From assembly GCA_023228875.1 (NCBI GenBank), contig JALOAG010000003.1:62001-126000 (forward strand): a stretch of DNA of 64,000 nt, read 5' to 3'. The notes under the pieces were generated by a model. The model did not search any database. It was not told the origin of the DNA and saw only the letters and a program-made list of their open reading frames with translations. Origin of the DNA: Bacteroidia bacterium. Its GTDB lineage: Bacteria > Bacteroidota > Bacteroidia > NS11-12g > UBA955. Shown piece by piece: positions 44,333 to 53,473 of the stretch; the first letter of the stretch is position 1, and each line of letters begins with the position of its first letter. Both the position numbers and the translations under genes were made by a program.

Positions 44333-46373
44333 ACTGTTCTTATTACTGGTCTCCTTGACTTTTGTTTCCTCGCTCAACGCACAAGTCTATACCGAAAATG
44401 ACGTGCGTGCAGAAATGAAACGGATTGATATGTTTGATGGTCAAGACAATAATAAACTCACACTCAGTACGCATATTCAAAGCAATCGAGCAGAAAAAAT
44501 ATTTTTTACCATTCCAAATGCTATTTTAGATTATTTGCAAACTGATTCTAAGGGAATTACATATTCTCGAAGAATTCTAAAAGGGCTGTATGATGTGCTG
44601 TCTAAGGTGAATGAAAATGACTACTATCATTTGACTTATTACGAAAAACTGATGATGATGGCTGATGACTTAGTTACAGAGGCTAAAGATGAAGTGGTTT
44701 TTAATAATCTGAAAGCGGAGGCTAAATTGGCAATTCACTTAGCTGAGTTTATCAAAAACCGCTCATTTGCACGTGATTTCTGGCTTTATGCCATCAAATT
44801 TTATCCTACAGAGGCATTGACTGAATTTATCTCAATTTACAACGAGCCTTATGCAATGGAAGTACTTGAATCTATTGCGCTTGATGCCCCAACTGTGCTA
44901 AAAGAGTATTTTGGTTCAAATCATCTGAATTATCGCGTGTTGAAAGAGACTAAAAACCAGAATGTTGTCAAGATTCTTGACATTTATAAACAGTACGGCT
45001 CATCTTCTAAAGCATATATTTTGATAAATGAAATTATTGCCGGCAGGTTGACTATTGCGCAAGCCAATGAAATTGGAAAGGACGAACAAAAATTATTTCA
45101 AAAACTGTTAGAAATCAGGAAACAATCTGATATTTATGGTAATTACAGCGTTGAAAGAGAATTGAAGGCTATTTGTATGGAAACTGTTGTGGAGATTAAT
45201 CTTAGACATGAAGACTCCGATGACTACCGTTTTGCCCCTATCAACAGTAGCTCTGCTGCCGATATCTATGCTTGCTTGGTTTATACTCCTGAGGAGATTT
45301 TTACCTCTTCTTTTCTCGGAATGTATGACCGTATGATGAATAAACGGGAACAAAAATCAGGATATCTCTTTCTTAAATCTATGAATTTTAACAAATTCAG
45401 GGTGTTCTTGAGAGAATGTGCTAATTATAATAAAATTGATGATTTCTTGGCTACCATGACCAATGACGAAAAACAAACACTCTTTGTATCGCTTTGTAGT
45501 GATTTGGATAAAATGGGTGGAGATTTAGGAGCAGCAGTAGATGTGGCTGATTTCTACGGTGCGCTTGACAGAAATGATTTGAAAGCACAAATCAAAACCA
45601 TAGTAGAAAGAATTATGATTGACAGGGCTTCGGTGGCAGATTTGAATGGAATGAAGTTGTACGGACTTCTCTATAAACTCATGGGTGGAACTCCGGAAAC
45701 ATACATCTGGCAGTTTGAATTTGATATGCCCAACATGGATAGGGTTACGCAAGATGAACTTTTTACCAATGGTAAACATATACAAGAACATTTCTTCTTT
45801 GATGATGAAGACGGAGAAACTGCATTCAATAACTTTATTGCAGGATTTGGACCTGAGTGGAAAAGGACTGATAAAGGTAATTATTTGTTAATTACTACCG
45901 GTACAACAAAGAAAATTGAGATTTATGTTATCAAACCAAAACATGAAATTGATGCCCGTGAAGAGTTGCGTAGATATTTTGATAGTCAAAGACGTTTCCC
46001 TGATTTAATTGTGCATAGAGGACATTCTTATTATATTGAAAATACCATTGCAGCGCTCACCAACCAAACTAAAATTGCAATATTGGGGTCTTGCGGAGGT
46101 TATCAAAATATTGCCCAAGCTATGGAAAATGCAATGGATGTTCAAATTGTTTCAACAAAACAAGTGGGTACTCTTTTGGTGAATAATGCATTGATTTTTG
46201 AAACCATTGAAACAATAAAAAAAGGAAAGGATATTGTTTGGAATGACCTATGGAAGCGAGTGCGTGCCAAGGTTGGAGGAAATCCGCGTTTTAACGACTA
46301 TATTCCACCAAATCAAAACTTGGGAGCAAGATTTATCAAGGCTTATAACAATACAATCACCAAAGAGTATTAA
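44322..46373 (+). CDS. Exported 683-residue protein of unknown function with possible His/Cys peptidase-like C-terminus
   Basis: A signal peptide (KNKLFLLLVSLTFVSSLNAQ) starts a long, mainly helical protein without a family I recognise. Regular acidic and aromatic helices fill residues 40-470. Near the C-terminus, about 565-605, the pattern PDLIVHRGHSYYIENTI followed by a strand and KIAILGSCGGYQNIAQAM resembles the His then Cys dyad of caspase-like (clan CD) peptidases and CHAT domains. That reading is an inference, since the His-Cys spacing of about 25 residues is shorter than usual. The start overlaps the spoU gene by 11 nt, and its stop shares 4 nt with the convergent glycosyltransferase. 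Confidence 0.7.
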   Translation: MKNKLFLLLVSLTFVSSLNAQVYTENDVRAEMKRIDMFDGQDNNKLTLSTHIQSNRAEKIFFTIPNAILDYLQTDSKGITYSRRILKGLYDVLSKVNENDYYHLTYYEKLMMMADDLVTEAKDEVVFNNLKAEAKLAIHLAEFIKNRSFARDFWLYAIKFYPTEALTEFISIYNEPYAMEVLESIALDAPTVLKEYFGSNHLNYRVLKETKNQNVVKILDIYKQYGSSSKAYILINEIIAGRLTIAQANEIGKDEQKLFQKLLEIRKQSDIYGNYSVERELKAICMETVVEINLRHEDSDDYRFAPINSSSAADIYACLVYTPEEIFTSSFLGMYDRMMNKREQKSGYLFLKSMNFNKFRVFLRECANYNKIDDFLATMTNDEKQTLFVSLCSDLDKMGGDLGAAVDVADFYGALDRNDLKAQIKTIVERIMIDRASVADLNGMKLYGLLYKLMGGTPETYIWQFEFDMPNMDRVTQDELFTNGKHIQEHFFFDDEDGETAFNNFIAGFGPEWKRTDKGNYLLITTGTTKKIEIYVIKPKHEIDAREELRRYFDSQRRFPDLIVHRGHSYYIENTIAALTNQTKIAILGSCGGYQNIAQAMENAMDVQIVSTKQVGTLLVNNALIFETIETIKKGKDIVWNDLWKRVRAKVGGNPRFNDYIPPNQNLGARFIKAYNNTITKEY

Positions 46374-47392
46374 AACTGCTCTAAGTCGCTGAATTTCTTT
46401 TTACCTCTTAAAAAATAATCTAATACTATGCTGCGAGGATACAAACCTTTGACAGTCTTGAGTTGGTAATGATTGTGATTTTGTTTTGTCCAATGTCTGA
46501 GACTTGTGATAAACCGAAAATGTGCTTTGGCAACTGCAAAAAAATGTGATACTTTTCCTGTAAATAGAAATTTGTATGCAGCAACATGGTCTAATACAAG
46601 TCGCATAAAGAGTGTGAAATACAGGCTCTTGCGCGGTAAGTTTTTTGCCATCATTGCCAAACCGTTATGAAAGTTAAGGTAAGTTTTTCGAGGATGTCCC
46701 ATCGCTAATGTTGCGCCACCAACATGGTAGATTTGTGATTCTGCACAAACCATGATTTTGTACCCTTTGTTTTTGAGTCGCCAACATAAGTCAATTTCTT
46801 CCATGTGTGCAAAAAACTCATTGTCTAAACCTCCTACTTCTTTAAATAATGCCGCGTTGATAAACAATCCGGCTCCACTTGCCCAAAAAACTTCTTGTGT
46901 TTGTTGGTAGTGTTCTTTGATTTGTTCTACTGTGTCAAAAATTCGCCCTCTGCAAAAAGGATATGCGTATTTGTCAATGAATCCGCCTGCTGCTCCGGCA
47001 TATTCATAATGACGCTTTTTTTTCCAATCAAGAATGACGGGTTGAATGGCAGCGATTTGTTTGTCGCTTTCAGCAAGTATTACTAAGGGTTTGAGCCAGT
47101 TGCTTTCTACTTCTATATCAGAATTAAGCAGTACAAAATATTCTGCTTCTACAAGCGATAAGGCTTTATTGTAGCCCCCTGTAAATCCGAAATTCTTGTG
47201 AAATTGGAGTAGTGTTATCTGTGGGTACTGTGTTTTAATAAACTCAACACTGTCGTCTTTGGATGCATTATCAGCCACCACTATCTCAAGGTTTGAATAG
47301 TCCGTTGCTAATACTGATGGTAAGAATTTTTCTAACCAATTACGTGTACTGTAGTTCAGTATGACAACGGCTACTTTGGGGTTGTTCACCAT
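46370..47392 (-). CDS. Glycosyltransferase family 2 protein
   Basis: A 340-residue GT-A-fold glycosyltransferase. The nucleotide-sugar region starts VAVVILNYSTRNWLEKFLPS and continues IVVADNASKDDSVEFIKTQ. A metal-site equivalent is LLNSDIEVESNWLKPL. The acceptor-side ASGAGLFINAALFKEVGGLD and DLCWRLKNKGYKIM motifs are those of rhamnosyltransferase-like GT2 members. It is likely to build a surface polysaccharide, but no partner glycan genes are present. Its ATG overlaps the upstream small gene by one nucleotide (TAATG). Confidence 0.9.
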   Translation of the reverse strand: MVNNPKVAVVILNYSTRNWLEKFLPSVLATDYSNLEIVVADNASKDDSVEFIKTQYPQITLLQFHKNFGFTGGYNKALSLVEAEYFVLLNSDIEVESNWLKPLVILAESDKQIAAIQPVILDWKKKRHYEYAGAAGGFIDKYAYPFCRGRIFDTVEQIKEHYQQTQEVFWASGAGLFINAALFKEVGGLDNEFFAHMEEIDLCWRLKNKGYKIMVCAESQIYHVGGATLAMGHPRKTYLNFHNGLAMMAKNLPRKSLYFTLFMRLVLDHVAAYKFLFTGKVSHFFAVAKAHFRFITSLRHWTKQNHNHYQLKTVKGLYPRSIVLDYFLRGKKKFSDLEQF

Positions 47393-47784
47393 TAGTTTAG
47401 GTTGAATTGATAATCTATTTTATGCTTTTTGAATGGAATGAATAGAAAGCCGGCTCCTAAAGGTGTAACCAAAAATATGCAACAATGTGTGTTTGGATTT
47501 TTCCAAGCTTTTTTGAATTCAGCAATTTTTTCAGTAGCAATTACGCCCTTTTCAGAAAATTCTTCGAGTGTTGAAGCATAGATACTCCATGAAGTGCTCA
47601 AATCGTTTCTGTCAATAATAAGTTCGCCTATGTCTAAGAGTAGTTGTGTAGCAATAAAAATTGGAAACTCTGAGTACCCCTCGTTGCGAATGTCCTTTGA
47701 AACCTCAATGATAGAGTCCTTATACAAAGGTAAATCCTTGTTTAAAGTTTCTAAGTACAATTTCACTTCATCTGTGTGTGACAT
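47392..47784 (-). CDS. Conserved protein of unknown function, coupled to a glycosyltransferase
   Basis: About 130 residues from ATG 47784 (a longer frame starts at 47796). It is mostly helical (SHTDEVKLYLETLNKDLPLY, then LLLDIGELIIDRNDLSTSWS) with a hydrophobic stretch near the end (CCIFLVTPLGAGFLFIPF) that could be one membrane helix. Its TAA overlaps the glycosyltransferase ATG (TAATG), so translation is probably coupled. I recognise no family. Confidence 0.6.
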   Translation of the reverse strand: MSHTDEVKLYLETLNKDLPLYKDSIIEVSKDIRNEGYSEFPIFIATQLLLDIGELIIDRNDLSTSWSIYASTLEEFSEKGVIATEKIAEFKKAWKNPNTHCCIFLVTPLGAGFLFIPFKKHKIDYQFNLN

Positions 47785-47848
47785 ACTAAGGTGCAAATTT
47801 AGACTAAAATTCAGATCTAACTACATCTGTAGTTAAGGAACAAGTGCT

Positions 47849-47856
47849 TACTTTTG
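47849..47856 (+). promoter_or_regulatory. Bacteroidota -7 box upstream of the DUF4293 gene
   Basis: TACTTTTG matches TAnnTTTG and ends only 4 nt before ATG 47861. The transcript would have almost no leader. Confidence 0.55.
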
Positions 47857-47860
47857 CCCA

Positions 47861-48355
47861 ATGATTCAAAGAAAACAGACCCTCTACTTATTAATTGCAA
47901 GTCTATTTGCTTTCGTTTATCTTTTTACTAACCCTGCCATATCAGAAGTGGTTGGCAGAATGAAAGGCAGTGATAAAATTGAAACGCTCAAAATTAGCTA
48001 CCGAACTACTGAGTTTGTCAGTGCTGACAATACCGTTCAAGTGGTTAACAGCAGCAACAGCTATTTGATTTTTACTCTTTCTATCATTGGTGTATTTGGA
48101 TTAGCTGCAATTTTTCTGTTCAATAAACGTAAACTTCAATTGCGATTTGCATCCTATCTGTTTATGTTTGATTTGTTGTTGTTTTTTATGATTTATTATC
48201 ATACCAATCTGGGTGTAAAAGTGTTTGAAAATTCAGAAATACATTGGCAAATAGCAGCCTTTATGCCGCTGATACTGCCTGTATTACATTTTTTAGCCCT
48301 GCGAGGCATAGTCCATGACATTAAATTACTGAAATCTGTTGATCGACTTAGGTAA
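47861..48355 (+). CDS. DUF4293 membrane protein
   Basis: A 164-residue protein with four hydrophobic helices (TLYLLIASLFAFVYLF; YLIFTLSIIGVFGLAAIFLF; YLFMFDLLLFFMIYYH; IAAFMPLILPVLHFLALRG). The start MIQRKQTLYLLIA matches the DUF4293 family, restricted to Bacteroidota and of unknown function. It is a single-gene unit on this strand, divergent from the hypothetical gene and glycosyltransferase. Confidence 0.85.
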   Translation: MIQRKQTLYLLIASLFAFVYLFTNPAISEVVGRMKGSDKIETLKISYRTTEFVSADNTVQVVNSSNSYLIFTLSIIGVFGLAAIFLFNKRKLQLRFASYLFMFDLLLFFMIYYHTNLGVKVFENSEIHWQIAAFMPLILPVLHFLALRGIVHDIKLLKSVDRLR

Positions 48356-48365
48356 TCCCTACAGT

Positions 48366-48500
48366 GTCTTGTCCTAATATAGGGTTGCACCTAAACATGC
48401 AAAAATTAACAAAAGTGTAAAGCCATTTCAGGACTAAAAAATATCCGTAAACTAACCTCGGTTTTTAGCTTTAACCTGTAAATTTTTTTTAGGACGAGTC
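48366..48500. repeat. Possible short inverted-repeat element (MITE-like)
   Basis: GTCTTGTCCTAA (48366-48377) and TTAGGACGAGTC (48489-48500) are inverted copies matching at 10 of 12 positions and bounding 135 bp without a coding frame. No target-site duplication is clear. It could be the remnant of an insertion sequence or chance. Confidence 0.3.
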
Positions 48501-48560
48501 GAAGCCTTCAAAACTACCATTCACTACTAAATTCCTTTTTGACTGCCCATACACGCTAAG

Positions 48561-48595
48561 AGTCAATAGCAGCATGAAAAATGCTGCTATTGACT
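48561..48595. terminator. Strong 15-bp hairpin in the gap between DUF4293 and glyS
   Basis: AGTCAATAGCAGCAT (48561-48575) and ATGCTGCTATTGACT (48581-48595) form a perfect 15-bp stem with a 5-nt loop. TTGTTGTG follows on the plus strand; no T-run follows on the minus strand. It may end DUF4293 or glyS transcripts, or be a structured RNA. Two smaller palindromes, TTGCATG/CATGCAA (48673-48691) and CCGAC/GTCGG (48719-48729), lie nearby. The rest of the 390-bp gap 48356-48745 holds no gene. Confidence 0.5.
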
Positions 48596-48745
48596 TTGTT
48601 GTGCATTGTATGTAAATTCTTTTTAACATGATGTCAAAGTGAATCACACAAGTAAAGAATAATCAGATAAACTTGCATGTTAATCATGCAAATTGCAGCC
48701 TTTATTAATTCTATAATCCCGACAGTCGGTTTAGTGGAGGTAGGT

Positions 48746-50290
48746 TTAAACTTTGCATAGCAAGTTTTTCATATTGACTTCTGCTTCGATAATTTGATGC
48801 AGGCTGTCAATTGCAACCCTTCTTTGGTTCATCGTGCTGCGTTCGCGTATTGTTACCGCATTGTCTTGAAGAGAATCATGGTCAATGGTGATACAAAATG
48901 GAGTGCCAATGGCGTCTTGTCTGCGATAGCGTTTGCCAATAGAATCCTTTTCTTCAATAAAACACGCAAAGTCTAAATGCAATTGCTTGTATATTTTTTC
49001 TGCTAGTTCGGGCAGACCGTCTTTGTTTACCAAAGGCATGATTGCTGCTTTGATAGGTGCAAGAGCAGGGGGAAGATTTAATACAATGCGGGATTCACCG
49101 TTTTCTAATGCTTCTTCTTTGTAATTTTCACAAATAGTCATTAAGAAGAGTCTGTCTAACCCTACTGAAGTTTCTACTACATAAGGGGTGTAGCTTTCAT
49201 TCAATTCCGAATCGTGGTATTTTATTTTCTTACCTGAATATTCCTGATGTTTTGACAGGTCAAAGTCTGTGCGAGAGTGAATTCCTTCTAATTCTCTAAA
49301 CCCAAAGGGATATTCATATTCAATATCAACGGCTGCATTAGCATAATGCGCGAGTTTGTCATGGTCGTGAAATCTGTAATGCGCTTGTTTGCCACCTAAG
49401 GCTAAATGCCATTTCATGCGCCATTCTTTCCAGTGTTGAAACCATTCTAATTCGGTTCCGGGACGAACAAAAAATTGCATTTCCATTTGCTCAAACTCTT
49501 TCATACGCATGATAAACTGGCGCGCAACTATTTCATTTCTGAATGCTTTGCCGGTTTGAGCAATTCCAAAAGGTATCTTCATGCGTGCAGTCTTTTGTAC
49601 ATTGAGAAAATTTACAAAAATACCTTGCGCAGTTTCCGGTCTTAAATATAAAGTGTCTTCGCCACCGTCTGTTGCAGACATTTGTGTGGAATACATAAGA
49701 TTGAATTGACGAATGTCTGTCCAGTTACAAGTGCCTGAAATCGGGCATACAATATTGAGTTCTTCTATCAATGCTTTAATGCTTGCAAGATTGTTGTTTT
49801 CAAGCCCTTCTTTGAGCACTGTGCTTGCATGTGTTATCTTATCCTGATATTCTAATACCCGGTTGTTAGTTTGTCTATACATTGATTCGTCAAACGTATC
49901 GCCAAAGCGTTGGGCAGCTTTTTCTACTTCTTTGTTAATCTTTGCTTCTTGTTTCTCAATATACTCTTCAATCAGTTGGTCAGCACGGTATCTCTTTTTA
50001 GAATCTTTATTATCTAACATGGGGTCGCTAAAACCGTCCACGTGTCCGCTGGCTTTCCATACTCTTGGGTGCATAAAAATGGCTGCATCAATCCCTACAA
50101 TGTTTTTGTGTAGTCGTGTCATACTCTGCCACCAAAATTCACGTATGTTCTTTTTGAGTTCTACTCCTCTGGGACCATAGTCATAAACAGCGCTAAGTCC
50201 GTCATAAATTTCGCTTGAGGGAAATACAAATCCGTATTCTTTGCAATGTGCAATAACTTGTTTGAAAAAATCTTCATTTGAAACCGCCAT
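48746..50290 (-). CDS. glyS: Glycyl-tRNA synthetase (single-chain, alpha2 type)
   Basis: About 514 residues from ATG 50290. Class II motifs are clear: EYGFVFPSSEIYDGLSAVYD, FNLMYSTQMSATDGGEDTLY then LRPETAQGIFVNFLNV (motif 1/2 region), KAFRNEIVARQFIMRMKEFE and GLDRLFLMTICENYKEEALE (motif 3). The C-terminal anticodon-binding domain begins near APIKAAIMPLVNKDGLP. This is the bacterial/eukaryotic dimeric form, not the GlyQ/GlyS tetramer. ATG 50290 is chosen because the upstream alternative lies inside the -7 box. Confidence 0.96.
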   Translation of the reverse strand: MAVSNEDFFKQVIAHCKEYGFVFPSSEIYDGLSAVYDYGPRGVELKKNIREFWWQSMTRLHKNIVGIDAAIFMHPRVWKASGHVDGFSDPMLDNKDSKKRYRADQLIEEYIEKQEAKINKEVEKAAQRFGDTFDESMYRQTNNRVLEYQDKITHASTVLKEGLENNNLASIKALIEELNIVCPISGTCNWTDIRQFNLMYSTQMSATDGGEDTLYLRPETAQGIFVNFLNVQKTARMKIPFGIAQTGKAFRNEIVARQFIMRMKEFEQMEMQFFVRPGTELEWFQHWKEWRMKWHLALGGKQAHYRFHDHDKLAHYANAAVDIEYEYPFGFRELEGIHSRTDFDLSKHQEYSGKKIKYHDSELNESYTPYVVETSVGLDRLFLMTICENYKEEALENGESRIVLNLPPALAPIKAAIMPLVNKDGLPELAEKIYKQLHLDFACFIEEKDSIGKRYRRQDAIGTPFCITIDHDSLQDNAVTIRERSTMNQRRVAIDSLHQIIEAEVNMKNLLCKV

Positions 50291-50314
50291 AAAACTCTTC
50301 TGAAAATGAGCCGA

Positions 50315-50322
50315 CAAATGTA
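50315..50322 (-). promoter_or_regulatory. Bacteroidota -7 box upstream of glyS
   Basis: The minus strand reads TACATTTG, matching TAnnTTTG, 24 nt before the glyS ATG. A TTG start at 50317 would lie within it and is therefore rejected. Confidence 0.6.
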
Positions 50323-50416
50323 GTTTTTTTCAGTGCAAGAAATCTTTTTTAAAATATTTTGGATTTGTGTTTTATTAAGTGCAAATTTGCAGTCCTTTTT
50401 TGAACAGCATAAAGAA

Positions 50417-50671
50417 ATGGCAAATATTAAGTCAGCAATAAAAAGAATCAGATCTAACGAAGCTAAGAGAGACCTCAATAAGTATCAGCACAAAACTGCT
50501 CGTACTTTCATGAAAAGACTTTACAAAACAGAAAGCAAACCTGAAGCATTAGAATTAATGCCTAAAGTTTTTGGTATGTTAGATAAGTTAGCGAAGCGAA
50601 ATATTATTCATAAAAACAAAGCGGCAAACCTTAAGAGTGGATTAAGCAAGCACGTTAACAGCTTGTCTTAG
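50417..50671 (+). CDS. rpsT: 30S ribosomal protein S20
   Basis: An 84-residue, highly basic ribosomal protein. The start MANIKSAIKRIRSNEAKRDL and the end NIIHKNKAANLKSGLSKHVN are diagnostic for S20, which binds 16S rRNA early in 30S assembly. The frame extends upstream, but ATG 50417 is the family start. It is followed by a strong intrinsic terminator at 50707-50740. It is divergent from glyS. Confidence 0.97.
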   Translation: MANIKSAIKRIRSNEAKRDLNKYQHKTARTFMKRLYKTESKPEALELMPKVFGMLDKLAKRNIIHKNKAANLKSGLSKHVNSLS

Positions 50672-50706
50672 TTATAAGTTAATATTTTAATGTTTTAATT
50701 GTGATT

Positions 50707-50740
50707 AAATCCTGTCTAAGTTCAGACGGGATTTTTTTTT
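50707..50740 (+). terminator. Intrinsic terminator of rpsT
   Basis: AAATCCTGTCT (50707-50717) pairs with AGACGGGATTT (50724-50734) with one G-T pair, followed by a run of T to 50740. It lies 36 nt after the rpsT stop. Confidence 0.9.
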
Positions 50741-50837
50741 GCCTTTTGTTTATGGATTGCTTGGTTGATATTGAGAAAATGTTAATCATTTCCATAAACG
50801 AAAGTCTAACTTGCGCCCACATTTTAAAAACGAAACT

Positions 50838-53441
50838 GTGGCAAAAGAAACCAAAGAGACCCCTTTAATGAAACAGTACTGGCAAGTCAAAGCCAAGTAT
50901 CCGGGAGCTATTATCCTATTTAGGGTTGGGGATTTTTACGAAACTTTTGCAGAAGATGCAGTCAAAACTGCCCATACTTTAGGATTAGTCTTAACCAAGC
51001 GTGGCAACGGCTCTGCCTCAGAGGTAGAGCTTGCCGGTTTTCCGCATCATTCATTGGATACCTACTTACCTAAATTGGTAAGAGCCGGTTATCGTGTTGC
51101 TGTGTGCGATCAATTAGAGGACCCAAAAATGGCAAAGGGCTTGGTTAAACGTGGTGTTACCGAATTGGTGAGTCCGGGTGTTGCATATAGTGATAAAGTC
51201 TTAGATGCGAAAAAAAGTAACTATCTTGCTTCTGTCTTTAAATCTAACAAACAGATTGGTGTTGCCTTTCTGGATATTTCAACCGGAGACTTCTTTGTTA
51301 CAGCCGGTTCTTTAGAGAGTATTGATAAATTGTTGGGAGGATTTGCCCCTGCAGAAATTATCATCGCTAAGAGTCAACAATATGATTTTCCGCCTGCTTG
51401 GCAAGACAGCTATATTATACAAACATTAGATGCCTGGGTGTTTCAATTGGATTATGCCGAAGATAAATTGAAAGACCATTTTAAAACAGTTTCACTCAAG
51501 GGATTTAGAATTGATGATGAAGCAGAAATGATTACGGCTGCCGGTGCTGCTTTACATTATGCAGCTGAGGCATGTTTTGACCGTTTGCAGCATATCAATT
51601 CACTGCAAAGAATCGAAACAGATGACTATGTTTGGTTAGATTCTTTTACTATACGTAACCTCGAAATTTTACAACCTATTTTTCCAGGAGGTAAAGCATT
51701 GGTTGATGTCATAGACAGAACCAATTCGCCAATGGGAGCGCGCACATTAAGGAATTGGATTGTATTGCCGCTGAAAGAGTTGAAACCCATCAATGAAAGA
51801 TTGGATGTGGTTGATTTTTTTGTGCAGAATACGAGTATTAGACAGCAGATTATTGACTTGATAAAGCAATTGGGTGATATTGAAAGAATTGTGTCCCGTG
51901 TTTCTTTACTTAGAGTGAGTCCTCGAGAGCTATTACAATTGGCTTCCGGTTTGAAAATTTCAGAAGAAATCAACCGTCTTTTGAAAGATACCAGACAACA
52001 AATCTTGATTGAGTTATCCGATAGAATCAACCCTTGCAGCAGTATTGCCGATAAAATTATTACACAAATCAGTGATGACGCACCGGCTGTGGTGGCAAAG
52101 GGAGGGGTGTTTAAGAGTGGTTGTGATAGCCAACTTGATGAATTGCGGGACATTTCACAAAATGGCAAAACCAAGATTGCCGAGATTCATGCACGTGAAG
52201 TGGAATTGACCAATATTCCTTCGCTCAAGATAGGGTTTAATAATGTTTTTGGATATTATCTTGAAATTACCAAAACGCATGTGTCAAAAGTGCCTGATAC
52301 TTGGATTAGAAAACAGACGCTGACAAATGCAGAAAGGTATGTTACTCCGGAACTAAAAGAACTTGAAGAGAAAATCTTGAATGCGGAGTCGCTGATTCTG
52401 CAAAGAGAGACACAGCTATATGAAGAGTTTTTACAACATATTATCAGCTTTGTAGAGCCGATTAGAGTAACAGCTTTTAATCTGGGCACTTTGGATTGCC
52501 TGAGTTCGTTTGCAGCTTTGGCGGTAAATAATCGCTATTGTAAACCGGAAATAACAAACGGGTTTGATTTGGAATTGAAAGCAGCTCGACACCCTGTGAT
52601 TGAGAAGCAGTTGCCCCCCGGTGAGAGTTATATTGACAATGATATTCTTTTTGATGAAGAGCAACGCATCATCATCCTGACCGGACCAAACATGTCGGGT
52701 AAATCAGCGTTACTCAGACAGACAGCGCTCGCAGTGCTGATGGCTCAGATAGGTTGTTTCGTTGCGGCTGATGCTGCTACCATTGGTTTGGTTGATAAGA
52801 TTTATACTCGTGTGGGTGCGTCCGACAATATCAGTTTGGGTGAATCTACTTTTATGGTAGAAATGCTTGAAACCGCTAGTATTCTCAATAATATCAGTAA
52901 AAACAGTTTGATTTTATTGGATGAAATAGGACGCGGAACTTCCACTTTTGACGGGGTGTCGCTTGCTTGGGCAATTGCAGAATTTATTGCCACTCACCCA
53001 CAAAGCCCCAAGACTTTGTTTGCAACACATTACCACGAACTGAATGAACTTGAGAATAAATTACAGGGGGTTAAGAATTTCCATATTTCGATTAAGGAAG
53101 TGAGCGATAAGATTTTGTTCTTGCGCAAACTTTTGCAGGGCGGGAGTGAAAGTAGTTTTGGTATTCATGTAGCAAAAATGGCAGGTGTGCCTAAGGCTGT
53201 TACTGACCGAGCCGCTTTGATTTTAGAGGAGTTAGAAAAAGATCGTGCTGCTATTTCGGGTAAGGAGACACTTAAAAAAATAAAAACCCAACAAGTGCAA
53301 ATGACTATGTTTGGAATCAATGATCCTCGCCTTGAAGAAATGCGCAGGATGGTTTTTGAAACAGATGTAAACTCACTCTCGCCCATTGAGGCACTGATGA
53401 AGCTCAATGAACTGAAAAAGGTATTAGAAGGAGGAAAGTAA
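50838..53441 (+). CDS. mutS: DNA mismatch repair protein MutS
   Basis: About 867 residues from GTG 50838; a TTG at 50811 is also in frame. Domain I carries the mismatch-reading FRVGDFYETFAEDAVKT. The core domains follow. The C-terminal ATPase has Walker A GPNMSGKSALLRQTALAVLM, the signature DNISLGESTFMVEMLETASI, Walker B LILLDEIGRGTSTFDGVSLA and TLFATHYHELNELE. A short C-terminal tail follows. It detects mismatches and recruits MutL, which is encoded 9 kb away on the other strand. Confidence 0.97.
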   Translation: MAKETKETPLMKQYWQVKAKYPGAIILFRVGDFYETFAEDAVKTAHTLGLVLTKRGNGSASEVELAGFPHHSLDTYLPKLVRAGYRVAVCDQLEDPKMAKGLVKRGVTELVSPGVAYSDKVLDAKKSNYLASVFKSNKQIGVAFLDISTGDFFVTAGSLESIDKLLGGFAPAEIIIAKSQQYDFPPAWQDSYIIQTLDAWVFQLDYAEDKLKDHFKTVSLKGFRIDDEAEMITAAGAALHYAAEACFDRLQHINSLQRIETDDYVWLDSFTIRNLEILQPIFPGGKALVDVIDRTNSPMGARTLRNWIVLPLKELKPINERLDVVDFFVQNTSIRQQIIDLIKQLGDIERIVSRVSLLRVSPRELLQLASGLKISEEINRLLKDTRQQILIELSDRINPCSSIADKIITQISDDAPAVVAKGGVFKSGCDSQLDELRDISQNGKTKIAEIHAREVELTNIPSLKIGFNNVFGYYLEITKTHVSKVPDTWIRKQTLTNAERYVTPELKELEEKILNAESLILQRETQLYEEFLQHIISFVEPIRVTAFNLGTLDCLSSFAALAVNNRYCKPEITNGFDLELKAARHPVIEKQLPPGESYIDNDILFDEEQRIIILTGPNMSGKSALLRQTALAVLMAQIGCFVAADAATIGLVDKIYTRVGASDNISLGESTFMVEMLETASILNNISKNSLILLDEIGRGTSTFDGVSLAWAIAEFIATHPQSPKTLFATHYHELNELENKLQGVKNFHISIKEVSDKILFLRKLLQGGSESSFGIHVAKMAGVPKAVTDRAALILEELEKDRAAISGKETLKKIKTQQVQMTMFGINDPRLEEMRRMVFETDVNSLSPIEALMKLNELKKVLEGGK

Positions 53442-53473
53442 GTGAATCTTTTTGAAATTAACTATCAAGCCAT

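Noticed and set aside
50811..50837. Extra N-terminal residues of MutS from TTG 50811
   Set aside because: The usual N-terminus fits GTG 50838, and the added residues resemble nothing conserved. The TTG is still possible.
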